Shown: positions 25,470 to 33,196 of the stretch, piece after piece | Position numbering within the stretch: the stretch's first letter is position 1 | Layout of the letters: each line of letters opens with the position of its first letter | Assembly (NCBI GenBank): GCA_937912125.1 | Contig: CALDOK010000280.1 | Location: forward strand, 1 to 64,000 | Direction: 5' to 3' | Origin: an uncultured Pseudomonadota bacterium | GTDB lineage: Bacteria > Myxococcota_A > UBA796 > JAFGLY01 | DNA: 64,000 nucleotides | The notes under the pieces: model-generated | Seen by the model: only the letters and a program-made list of their open reading frames with translations | Told to the model about the DNA's origin: nothing | Databases searched by the model: none | Made by a program: the position numbers and the translations under genes

Positions 25470-26159
25470 ATGCGTCACCTCCCGCCCCTGCTCGCCTGCC
25501 TCGCGCTCATGGCGCTGGCCCCGCTCCCCGCAGGCGCGGCGCGCCATCGTCATCACGCACATCGGACGCCCCCTCCGCCGCCGGTGGCGCGGGTGGTCGT
25601 GCGCCACGCCGTCCATGTGCCAGTGCAGCGCTGCCCCGGCGCTGGCACTGTCTGGGTCTCAGGGCACCCGGGCCAGGGAGGCCACTGGGTCTCGGGCCAC
25701 TGCCAGCAGGTGGGGCCTGCGCCCCGAGCGGGCTGGTCTTATGTCTCGGGCTACTGGGACGGGAGGGTCTGGGTGACGGGCTTCTGGCGTCCTTCGGCGC
25801 GGGTGGGCTTCACCTGGGTCGAGGCCCACGTCACCGATAGTGAAGAGTACGTGACCGGCTACTGGGAGCCCGAGGGCGCCTCCCCAGACGGGATGATGTG
25901 GCGGCCCGGCTACTTCGACGGAAACGACTGGGTCGCGGGGGGCTGGGTTCCCAGCGAGCGCTACAGCGCCTACGACGATGACGGTGAGCTGGTCTTCTTC
26001 GCGGTGGGCGACGGCCACGTCGAGGAGCTGGCCATCCCGGAGATCGGTGGCCTCGAGATGGAGCGCGGTAGCAGCGATCCCGGCGATCTCGCCGCCGATG
26101 CCGAGCTGGGCGAGCCCCAGGACGGCCCGCAGGAGCGCCACGCCGGCGTGCCTGACTAG
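25470..26159 (+). CDS. secreted WxxGxW-repeat protein
   Basis: 229 residues with a signal peptide (LACLALMALAPLPAGAA) followed by His/Pro-rich linker. Then at least five copies of an aromatic motif of the form Trp/Tyr-V-x-G-x/Tyr-W: VWVSGHP, HWVSGHC, SYVSGYW, VWVTGFW, YVTGYW, DWVAGGW. This repeat type occurs in many proteobacterial envelope proteins and is thought to give small beta-hairpin units; no function assigned. Acidic tail. ATG 25470 starts the signal. The 214-base divergent gap 25256-25469 shows no clear promoter. The stop overlaps the sensor kinase stop by four bases. Confidence 0.75.
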   Translation: MRHLPPLLACLALMALAPLPAGAARHRHHAHRTPPPPPVARVVVRHAVHVPVQRCPGAGTVWVSGHPGQGGHWVSGHCQQVGPAPRAGWSYVSGYWDGRVWVTGFWRPSARVGFTWVEAHVTDSEEYVTGYWEPEGASPDGMMWRPGYFDGNDWVAGGWVPSERYSAYDDDGELVFFAVGDGHVEELAIPEIGGLEMERGSSDPGDLAADAELGEPQDGPQERHAGVPD

Positions 26160-28384
26160 GCCGAGGTGTCGCGAGTGCTCGGAGCGCGGGGTGTCGGGCC
26201 TGGTCGCTCGGCCGGCGAGGGCCGAGCCGGGTCAACGCCAGACGGTATCAGGGGCAGCAACACCGTGAAGCGGGCACCGCCCCCTGGGCGGGCCGAGACC
26301 TCGAGCTCGCCGCCGTGTGCGTGGACGATGCGGCGGCACAGGGCCAGGCCCAGGCCGGTGCCTCCGCTGCGGCGGGTGTAGAAGGGGATGAAGACCTTGT
26401 CGCGGTCCTGCTCCGGGATGCCGGGGCCGGTGTCCTCCACCACGATGTCCACCGTGGATGGGCCGCTGCCGTGACCGAATGCATGGCCTAGGCGGGTGTG
26501 CAGCCGGACGCGTCGCTCGGCTTCGGGGGGCCGCGCCTGCGCCAGGGCTTGCACGGCGTTCTGGAGCAGGTTCTCGAGCACCTGAGCCAGCAGGGTGGCG
26601 TCCCCGGGAGGTTGGGGCAGAGGCTCGGTCAAGGCCAGCTCCACCACCACATCGCTGGGGAGCCCCTGGCGCTGCAGCAGCTCCAGGGTGCGGGTGGCCA
26701 GCTGGTTGACGTCCAGGGCGGCGGGCTGGAGGACCAGTGGCCGCGCGTAGTCCAGGAAGCGCTCCACCACGCGGTTGAGGCGGTCCACCTCCTCGATGAT
26801 GATGCCGACGAACTCGGCGGGGCTGTCCTCGTCGCTGGGGTCGCAGGCGGTGGTGGGGCCCTCGAGGTACTGGGCCGCGCCCTTGATGGCGGCGAGGGGG
26901 TTGCGGATCTCATGGGCGAGGCCTGCGGCCATGGTGCCCAGGGCCGCCAGCCGGTGCTGCTCTTCGAGCTGGTGGAAGCCGTGGACGTTCTCCACCACCA
27001 CGGTGAGCTGGTCCGCGACAAGGCGCAGGCGCGCCAGCTCTTCTTGGGAGAAGCCGTCGGCACCGGGCTCGTCCGCCAGCCCCAGCCAGCCCAGGACCAG
27101 ATCCCCGCTGGACAAGGGCAGCAGGACCTCCATGCTCAAGGCCTTGAGCAAGCGCGCCCGCTGGCCGGCCTGCTCTGACCCCGCCAGGCCCCGCCGTGCT
27201 GCGCGCACCAGCTCGCCGCGCACCAGCCAGGCCCCGACCCGGCCACGCGGATCCATCAGGTCCACCGGAGGCACGGCCTCGAGGGGCTCCAGGCTGGGCT
27301 CACCCCGGGCGGCTGCGCGCGCGAAGTGACCTCGATCCTGGTCCCACAGGTAGATGGCTGAGTAGGGCACGCGCCCGCTGGCCACCAGCGGCTGGAGCAT
27401 GGCCTCGTAGGCCGAGGCCAGCCCGATGGCCTTGGGCAGGGCGTCGCCTACCTCGGCCAGGGAGTGGGCCAGGAGCTGGCCGCGCTGGTTGAGGCGGGCG
27501 CTCAGGCGTTGCTCCACCCCGCGGCGCAGCGGGTCGTACAGCGCCAGGAAGAGCACCGTGGCCACCAACATGAGCCAGGTGCTGTGCAGGGGGCTGCGGG
27601 TGGCGGTGTCGCTCCAGGCCACCGCCAGCAGCTGCAGGCCCACCAACAGCGCGGCGCAGATGGCCAGGGTGAGGGTGCGGCTGAAGATCTCGTGCAGGTC
27701 CAGCAGGCGGTACAGGACCAGGACCTGGTGCATGAAGTAGACCAGCACTCCGGTGAAGAGCACGCCCACGGGGGGCAGGGCGCCCTGTAGGAGCACGGGG
27801 GCGCTGAAGAGGTCCAGGCTGCTGGGCTCGGGGAAGCCCTGGATGGTGCGGGCCAGGACCTCGATGGCGCTGAACGCCACGGCACCGCCCATCAGCCCCA
27901 GCAGGTAGGCCAGGCGGGCGCGGGTGACCCGCTGAGTGGTGCGCCGGTAGTGCTCCACGACCAGGACCAGATCGAAGCCCAGCCCCGAGAAGGTCCACAG
28001 CCCCAGCAGCACTGCGGCTGGGCTGCCGTGGGGCCTTGTGGGGAACAGGACACACTGAGCCAGCACATAGGCCAGGGCCACGCCGGTGCAGGCCCAAGCC
28101 AGCCGGGCGCGGAGGCGACCGTCGGTGGGGATGGGACGCCGCAGCATGGTGGCCAGGAAGCCGTAGAGGGTCACCGGCAGGAATGCCGCCCCCGCCCCGT
28201 AGGCCAGGTCCCAGCCGGGCAGGCCGGTGACCAGGTAGCCGGCGAAGCTGCCGTAGACCCATGCCAGGTTCAGGCCGAGCATGGCGAAGGCCGCCCGGAG
28301 GCGGCTGGCGCGGTCCTGGAGCCACACGCGCAGGGGAAGCGCGATGGAGAGTACAGCCACGGAAGCGTAGATGAGGGTGTTCAT
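26156..28384 (-). CDS. membrane sensor histidine kinase (7TM-like + GAF + kinase)
   Basis: 742 residues. Residues about 1-300 hold nine or so hydrophobic segments; about 330-470 look like a GAF domain; then the dimerisation/phosphoacceptor helix with HEIRNPLAAIKGAAQYL (His491), an N-box (LENLLQNAVQALAQA), G1 (DTGPGIPEQD), F (FIPFYTRRSGGTG) and G2 (GLGLAL). All kinase motifs are intact. Start ATG 28384; the track of possible starts further upstream lies in the divergent region. No response regulator is adjacent, so the partner is elsewhere. Signal not known. Confidence 0.9.
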   Translation of the reverse strand: MNTLIYASVAVLSIALPLRVWLQDRASRLRAAFAMLGLNLAWVYGSFAGYLVTGLPGWDLAYGAGAAFLPVTLYGFLATMLRRPIPTDGRLRARLAWACTGVALAYVLAQCVLFPTRPHGSPAAVLLGLWTFSGLGFDLVLVVEHYRRTTQRVTRARLAYLLGLMGGAVAFSAIEVLARTIQGFPEPSSLDLFSAPVLLQGALPPVGVLFTGVLVYFMHQVLVLYRLLDLHEIFSRTLTLAICAALLVGLQLLAVAWSDTATRSPLHSTWLMLVATVLFLALYDPLRRGVEQRLSARLNQRGQLLAHSLAEVGDALPKAIGLASAYEAMLQPLVASGRVPYSAIYLWDQDRGHFARAAARGEPSLEPLEAVPPVDLMDPRGRVGAWLVRGELVRAARRGLAGSEQAGQRARLLKALSMEVLLPLSSGDLVLGWLGLADEPGADGFSQEELARLRLVADQLTVVVENVHGFHQLEEQHRLAALGTMAAGLAHEIRNPLAAIKGAAQYLEGPTTACDPSDEDSPAEFVGIIIEEVDRLNRVVERFLDYARPLVLQPAALDVNQLATRTLELLQRQGLPSDVVVELALTEPLPQPPGDATLLAQVLENLLQNAVQALAQARPPEAERRVRLHTRLGHAFGHGSGPSTVDIVVEDTGPGIPEQDRDKVFIPFYTRRSGGTGLGLALCRRIVHAHGGELEVSARPGGGARFTVLLPLIPSGVDPARPSPAERPGPTPRAPSTRDTSA

Positions 28385-28454
28385 GGGGAGGGTGTGGTAT
28401 CCCATGAAACCCTTCGGTTCCCGCTCTCCTCGGGGAATGGGATAGAACCCTCCC
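28385..28454. promoter_or_regulatory. mirror-symmetric divergent control region (kinase / selA)
   Basis: The 70 bases between the two starts are arranged as a long imperfect inverted repeat: GGGAGGG (28386-28392), TATCCCAT (28398-28405), then ATGGGATA (28437-28444) and CCCTCCC (28448-28454). Hence both genes begin with nearly the same leader, ATGGGATA plus three to five bases plus CCCTCCC and ATG. It may combine promoter elements and an operator; the CCCTCCC also replaces a normal Shine-Dalgarno sequence. Confidence 0.5.
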
Positions 28455-29840
28455 ATGCCTCCTTCCAAGCCGCCCCTCGCCTCGCTCCCCTCGGTGGATC
28501 GGCTGCTCCACCATACCGAGCTGGCGGATCTTCCGCGCCCGCTGGCCCTGCGCGCTGCCCGTGAGCAGCTCGAGCTGATCCGGGCCCGGGTGCTCCAGCA
28601 GGGCGGCCAGGTCCCTGACGAGGACGCCATCGTCGCGGCGATCCAGGGGCAGGTCGCCGCCGACTGCGAGCCCGCGGTGAGCGAGGTGCTCAACGCCACG
28701 GGGGTCATCCTCCACACCAACCTGGGCCGCGCGCCCCTGGCCCCTGCAGCCCAGGCGGCGGTGGCCACCGCTGCGCGGGGCTACGCCACCGTCGAGATGG
28801 ACATGGCCAGCGGGCAGCGGGGTGATCGCCTCACGGTGCTACAGCGGCGTCTGTGCCGACTCACAGGGGCCGAAGACGCGGTGGTCGTCAACAACAACGC
28901 CGCCGCCGTGCTGCTGATGCTCACCGCCCTGGCCCACGGGCGCTCCGTGGTGGTCAGCCGCGGCGAGCTGGTGGAGATCGGTGGTTCCTTCCGCATCCCA
29001 GAGGTCGCCGAGGCCGGCGGGGCCAGCCTGCTCGAGGTGGGCGCCACCAACCGCACCCGCGCCGCGGACTACGCGCGGGCCGTGGAGCGCAGCGATCCCC
29101 CCCCCGTGGGGCTGCTCAAGGTCCACCGCTCGAACTTCCGCATCGTGGGCTTCACCGAGGATCCGGATCGCGGTGAGCTGGCCCAGCTGGCCGAGCAGCA
29201 CGGCCTGTGGCTGGCCGAGGACCTCGGCTCCGGCAACCTCCTGCCCGAGATCACCGACGAGCCCACGGTGGCCCAGGTGCTCGCCTCCGGCGTCCACCTG
29301 GTGTCCTTCAGCGGCGACAAGCTGCTCGGTGGGCCCCAGGCTGGCATCATCGTCGGGCGGGCCGCGCTGGTGCGGCGGCTGCGGCGTCACCCCCTGTACC
29401 GCGCCCTGCGGCTGGACAAGCTCGTCATCGCCGCGCTGGACGCCACCCTGCAGCTCTACGAGCAGGACCGGGTCGGCGAGCTCACCGCGGTGGCCATGAT
29501 GCGGGCTCAGCCCGCTCAGCTCGAGCCCCGCTGCCACGCCATCCTCGCCCGAGTCGCGCGCCCGGATCTCGACCTGCGGGTCGAGCCTGTGGATGGCCGC
29601 GCCGGGGCCGGCGCGCTCCCCGAGCTTCCCCTGCGCTCTGTGGCCATCGTGGTCCGGGGCCTTCCTCCCCACGAGCTGGCCGCGGCGCTCCGTCGCGCGC
29701 GGCCTGCGGTCATCGGTCGCCAAGCCCACGACGCGCTGCTGCTCGATCCGCGCACCCTGCTGCCCGATCGAGACGCGGTGCTGGCCGACGCCCTGCGCCA
29801 TGCTCTCCACACCCTGGCCCCGTCCCCAGAGGCCCCATGA
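28455..29840 (+). CDS. selA: L-seryl-tRNA(Sec) selenium transferase
   Basis: 461 residues, full length. Typical SelA blocks: VLNATGVILHTNLGRAPL, ATVEMDMASGQRGDR, VVVNNNAAAVLLML, SRGELVEIGGSFRIPEV, VHRSNFRIVGF and the PLP lysine in FSGDKLLGGPQAG. The enzyme converts Ser-tRNA(Sec) to Sec-tRNA(Sec) using selenophosphate from SelD. Neither selB nor selC nor an obvious selenoprotein is seen in this window, which is unusual because selA and selB are often adjacent. The following gene starts inside its stop codon (ATGA). Confidence 0.95.
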   Translation: MPPSKPPLASLPSVDRLLHHTELADLPRPLALRAAREQLELIRARVLQQGGQVPDEDAIVAAIQGQVAADCEPAVSEVLNATGVILHTNLGRAPLAPAAQAAVATAARGYATVEMDMASGQRGDRLTVLQRRLCRLTGAEDAVVVNNNAAAVLLMLTALAHGRSVVVSRGELVEIGGSFRIPEVAEAGGASLLEVGATNRTRAADYARAVERSDPPPVGLLKVHRSNFRIVGFTEDPDRGELAQLAEQHGLWLAEDLGSGNLLPEITDEPTVAQVLASGVHLVSFSGDKLLGGPQAGIIVGRAALVRRLRRHPLYRALRLDKLVIAALDATLQLYEQDRVGELTAVAMMRAQPAQLEPRCHAILARVARPDLDLRVEPVDGRAGAGALPELPLRSVAIVVRGLPPHELAAALRRARPAVIGRQAHDALLLDPRTLLPDRDAVLADALRHALHTLAPSPEAP

Positions 29841-30694
29841 AGACCACCTTCTACGAGATCCTGCTGGTGCCTCCCGAGGCCGACGAGCAGCTGCTCCAGC
29901 ATGCCTACGAGCACACCCTGTCCACCCTGTCCAAGCGGCTGCGCGCCGCCCGGCAGCGGGGCCTGGACACCCTCGGCCTCGAGGACGAGCGCGTCGCCCT
30001 CGAAGAGGCCTGGCGCGTAGTGTCGGATCCCGCCCGCCGCGCCCGCTACGATCGTTTTCTGCAGCTGGCGGGCGAGCGTCCGGCTCAGGAGGCCGACGAG
30101 CTCTGGGCCCGGGTCTCCCCCGCGTTGCTCGAGCCCACCGCCCACGCCACCCTCGAGCTGGTGCGCCTGCTCACCCACCTGCCCGTGGGCGATGTCCCCC
30201 AGCGCGCGGGGACCATTCCGGCCCCGGCCCCGCCGCCCCCAGCCACCTCCCAGCCGGTCAGGGTCAAGCCGGTGGTGGCCCCCAAGCCCGCTCCGGCGCC
30301 CACCGCGGCCGCCCCGCAGCCCACGCCGCGCCCGGCCGCTGCGCCAGCCCCCAGCAACGGGCCCGTGCGCATCCCCATCTCCAGCACCAAGCCCGCGGCC
30401 GCACCGGCCGCGCCCAAGCCGGCCCCCTCCGACGATCTGCCCACCATGATCTTCGAGCTGGGCTTCTCCGGAGCCCTGATCCGCCGCATGCGCGAGCGCA
30501 AGGGGCTGAGCCTCGACGACGTCGCCTCCTCCACCCGCATCGCCCGGCGCTACCTCGAGGCCATCGAGGCCGATGAGTTCTCGCGCCTGCCTGCTGCCAC
30601 CTTCGTGCGCGGCTACCTGCGCTCGCTGGCTAGGCTGCTGGAGGTCGACCCCGAGCGCCTCTCCAGCGGCTACCTCGCGCGCATGGGCCGCTGA
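29837..30694 (+). CDS. J-domain-like / RodZ-type HTH fusion protein
   Basis: 285 residues. The first ~70 residues have a DnaJ-like pattern (TTFYEILLVPPEADEQLLQHAY ... DEARRARYDRFL-like end, here PARRARYDRFLQ) but the HPD that activates Hsp70 is absent. A long Pro/Ala linker (about 130-210) leads to a C-terminal helix-turn-helix of the RodZ/Cro type: IRRMRERKGLSLDDVASSTRI then YLEAIEADEFSRLPAATFVRGYL. Similar fusions occur in deltaproteobacteria. Possibly a cytoskeletal/DNA adaptor that has lost chaperone function. Starts within the selA stop, and rluD follows 13 bases later. Confidence 0.75.
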   Translation: MKTTFYEILLVPPEADEQLLQHAYEHTLSTLSKRLRAARQRGLDTLGLEDERVALEEAWRVVSDPARRARYDRFLQLAGERPAQEADELWARVSPALLEPTAHATLELVRLLTHLPVGDVPQRAGTIPAPAPPPPATSQPVRVKPVVAPKPAPAPTAAAPQPTPRPAAAPAPSNGPVRIPISSTKPAAAPAAPKPAPSDDLPTMIFELGFSGALIRRMRERKGLSLDDVASSTRIARRYLEAIEADEFSRLPAATFVRGYLRSLARLLEVDPERLSSGYLARMGR

Positions 30695-30707
30695 GGCGCC
30701 CGCCAAA

Positions 30708-31661
30708 GTGACCCCAACGAACGATCATGAGTTCGAAGCGCCTCCTTGCGCCGGCCGCCTGGACCGCTTCCTGGCCGACCTGCTGCCCGACCTGTCCAGA
30801 GCCAAGCTCCAGACGCTGATCAGGTCCGGCCACATCCGCGTCGACGGCGACAAGGTGCGACCCTCCGCCCAGCTCAAGGGTGGTGAGCAGGTGGTGGTCC
30901 GGGTGCCGCCCCCCGAACCCTCCCTGCTGGTGGCCGAGGACATCCCCCTGGACGTCCTGCACCAGGACGATGATCTCGTGGTGCTGTGCAAGCCGGTGGG
31001 CATGGTGGTGCACCCTGCCAAGGGACACCGCACCGGCACGCTGGTGCATGCGCTGCTGCACGCGCTGCCCGAGCTCGAGGGTCACCAGGAGGGTGAGCGT
31101 CCCGGGATCGTACACCGGCTGGACAAGGGCACCAGCGGTGTGCTGGTGGTGGCCCGCAACGAGCTGGCCCTGCGGCGGCTGCAGGCCGCCTTCTCGGTGC
31201 ATGACATCCATCGAGAGTACCTGGCCGTAGTGCACGGCGAGCCACGCTTTCTCGAGGGCACCATCCGCTCCGAGCTTGGGCGTCACGCCAACGACCGCGT
31301 GCGCTTCGCGTCGGTGAGCGAGGGGGGCAAGAGCGCCGTCACGCACTGGCGTCGTCTGGCCACTGGGCCCAGCGTCGCGTTGCTGTCCTGTCGACTCGAG
31401 ACGGGCCGCACCCATCAGATCAGGGTGCACCTGAGCGAGCAGGGTCACGCGGTGGTGGGTGATCGCCTGTACTCGGGCGGAAACCACCTCAGCGCCGGTC
31501 TGAGGCACTGGGAGGCCAAGCTGGACCACCAGCTGCTCCATGCCCACCAGCTGGGCTTCGATCACCCCATCAGCGGTGAGCACCTGCACTTTACGGCGCC
31601 GCCCCCGGCCGAGTTCCTGGCCTTCTGCCAAGAGGCAGGCCTCGAGGTTCCTGGGCCCTGA
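30708..31661 (+). CDS. rluD: RluD-type 23S rRNA pseudouridine synthase
   Basis: 317 residues. An N-terminal S4 RNA-binding domain (about 20-80: RLDRFLADLLPDLSRAKLQTL, listed here as key region) precedes the synthase domain with the catalytic-Asp motif HRLDKGTSGVLVVAR, then EYLAVVHG and TGRTHQIRVHL. RluD modifies three uridines of 23S rRNA helix 69 and aids ribosome assembly. GTG 30708 is chosen because it follows TGAGGCG and gives normal length. Third gene in the selA operon; ends before a strong hairpin. Confidence 0.88.
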   Translation: MTPTNDHEFEAPPCAGRLDRFLADLLPDLSRAKLQTLIRSGHIRVDGDKVRPSAQLKGGEQVVVRVPPPEPSLLVAEDIPLDVLHQDDDLVVLCKPVGMVVHPAKGHRTGTLVHALLHALPELEGHQEGERPGIVHRLDKGTSGVLVVARNELALRRLQAAFSVHDIHREYLAVVHGEPRFLEGTIRSELGRHANDRVRFASVSEGGKSAVTHWRRLATGPSVALLSCRLETGRTHQIRVHLSEQGHAVVGDRLYSGGNHLSAGLRHWEAKLDHQLLHAHQLGFDHPISGEHLHFTAPPPAEFLAFCQEAGLEVPGP

Positions 31662-31668
31662 AGCGAGA

Positions 31669-31698
31669 AGCCCGCCCGCGCCGAAGCGCGAGCGGGCT
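31669..31698. terminator. bidirectional terminator hairpin
   Basis: AGCCCGC (31669-31675) pairs with GCGGGCT (31692-31698), and after one C/A mismatch CGCGC pairs with GCGCG around a CGAA tetraloop. It lies in the 59 bases between convergent rluD and the lipoprotein gene, so it can stop both. No long T-tract, as usual in very GC-rich genomes. Confidence 0.7.
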
Positions 31699-31720
31699 GC
31701 AGCTGCCAGAGGCAGAGAGC

Positions 31721-32707
31721 TTATTCGACGCAGTCGGGGTGCGTGCCGGACTCGGTGACGATCTCCAGGACCTGACCCGGGTTCTCCTCGGCGACGATCT
31801 GGTCGGCGCGCAGGGAGAGGCAGGCCTCGACGCCATCTTCGCAGGCGATGCAGGGAGCGCCGAAGGAGGTGGTGAGGTTGCAGGCGTCTTCCCAGGTGTC
31901 GACCTCGTCGATCATCTCGACGATGTCACGGGCGTCGACCATGCCGGCCAGGACGCCACCACCGAAGTAGGAGCCGTCGGCCGCGAAGGTGCCGCTGACT
32001 TCGAAGTTCTGCAGCGGGATGGTGTAGCCGGCCACGGACAGCTCGATGGAGTCGGCGGCGATCACGAAGAACGGCGCCTCGCTGAAGTCGGCCGTGAGGT
32101 CGAAGGTCGGGGTGCAGAAGTCCTGATCGGTGCCACCATCGACGGACAGGGCGCCCATCATGGTGAGGTCGGAGCCGTCGATGGCGGCCACGCCGACGAG
32201 GACGTTCATGGTGACGAACTCACCGATGAGCTCGCCGACACCAGCGGGCTCGACGAAGCGAGCGGACGCCAGGTCGATCACGTAGGTGTGCGCGAGGATG
32301 TCGGCCTCGAGGGCCTCGCCCAGGGAGTTGGTGGTGAAGTCGATGGTGGCGTCGCCCACACAGTAGGTGAGGGTGGCCTCGTAGGTGGTCGAGGGTGCCA
32401 GCGGGGAGTCGGGGGTGAAGTAGACGGTCTCGAGATCCTCGGAGACCCAGCTGGAGCCGGCCACTTCGGTGCCGCCCTGGGTGAGGACGATGCTGGGGCT
32501 GGACTCGTCGGGATCGTCGAGCATGAACTCGACATCGGCGCGCCAGTACGCGTCGGTGGCGCCCGTCTCGGGGACGGTCTCGTCGATGCCGTTCTCACAG
32601 CCGGGGTCCACGACGGGACCCGTGTCGTCTTCCTTGTCGCCGCAGGCGGCCACAGTCAGAGAGAGAGCGCACAGGCCGAAGAGGCCAATCTTCAGGTTAG
32701 AAGCCAT
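31721..32707 (-). CDS. lipoprotein with Ig-like domain, unknown function
   Basis: 328 residues, lipobox TVAACG (Cys22), Asp-rich linker (DKEDDTGPVVDPG). The next ~90 residues (WVSEDLETVYFTPDSPLAPSTTYEATLTY) resemble the SbsA/Ig-like domain seen in many surface proteins; the rest is a beta-rich part with several Cys including CNLTTSFGAPCIACEDGVEACL. No enzymatic motif. ATG 32707 follows GGAGG, and an excellent promoter lies 55-83 bases further upstream. Probably an abundant surface or periplasmic lipoprotein. The minus-strand gap 32708-32873 contains only this promoter. Confidence 0.78.
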   Translation of the reverse strand: MASNLKIGLFGLCALSLTVAACGDKEDDTGPVVDPGCENGIDETVPETGATDAYWRADVEFMLDDPDESSPSIVLTQGGTEVAGSSWVSEDLETVYFTPDSPLAPSTTYEATLTYCVGDATIDFTTNSLGEALEADILAHTYVIDLASARFVEPAGVGELIGEFVTMNVLVGVAAIDGSDLTMMGALSVDGGTDQDFCTPTFDLTADFSEAPFFVIAADSIELSVAGYTIPLQNFEVSGTFAADGSYFGGGVLAGMVDARDIVEMIDEVDTWEDACNLTTSFGAPCIACEDGVEACLSLRADQIVAEENPGQVLEIVTESGTHPDCVE

Positions 32708-32761
32708 CTTTCCTCCATCAGCCGAAGCCAACGCGGCCTCGGTCACACGTGATGCGACCGA

Positions 32762-32790
32762 AAGATACCGACGCAGTTGGCCGATGTCAA
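32762..32790 (-). promoter_or_regulatory. sigma70-type promoter of lipoprotein gene
   Basis: On the minus strand: TTGACA (32790-32785), 17-base spacer, TATCTT (32767-32762). The -35 is perfect and the -10 matches four of six. Predicted start about 32755, leaving a leader of some 48 bases before ATG 32707 with GGAGG at 32716-32712. Confidence 0.7.
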
Positions 32791-32873
32791 CCGGAGAAAC
32801 AGCCCTCTGTCCCGCTGCTACGCCCTTAGAGAGGGTTTCGCACCGCTGGAGGGAGGGAGCGGGGTGGGTTGGA

Positions 32874-33161
32874 TCAGCCCTTGCGGGTGGCCGCGAGGTA
32901 GCTCATGCGCACCTCGTACAGAAGCGTCGAGAGCAGCTTGGTCTCTTCGTCGTCGAGATTGCCAGCGGTCTTGCACTCGAGCATCTCGAGCAGGTTGATG
33001 GACTGCTGGGCCAGCTGGTGGTGGTCATCGGCGCTGCTGGGCTGCGCCTCGGCCTGGCCGAGCTGGTCCATCACCGCCTGCGCCAGGCTGAGCACGAAGG
33101 TCGCGAAGGTGATGGGGGGAGCCTTGCAGGGGCCGGAGCTGGCGGGCTTGGTCTCGGACAT
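32874..33161 (-). CDS. DUF1844 domain protein
   Basis: 95 residues matching DUF1844: PPITFATFVLSLAQAVMDQLG, then QQSINLLEMLECKTAGNLDDEE and LLSTLLYEVRMSYLAA. Small helical cytoplasmic protein found mainly in delta-type proteobacteria and Acidobacteria; role unknown. ATG 33161 gives the typical start MSETKPA. Lies 35 bases after the HtrA gene and likely in its transcript. Confidence 0.87.
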   Translation of the reverse strand: MSETKPASSGPCKAPPITFATFVLSLAQAVMDQLGQAEAQPSSADDHHQLAQQSINLLEMLECKTAGNLDDEETKLLSTLLYEVRMSYLAATRKG

Positions 33162-33196
33162 CGGGGACTCCACTGGGACGAACGGGGGGGGAGGGT

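Noticed and set aside
30192-30449. Repeat-like Pro/Ala region as a possible tandem repeat
   Set aside because: It is the linker of the J-domain/HTH protein; no regular unit.
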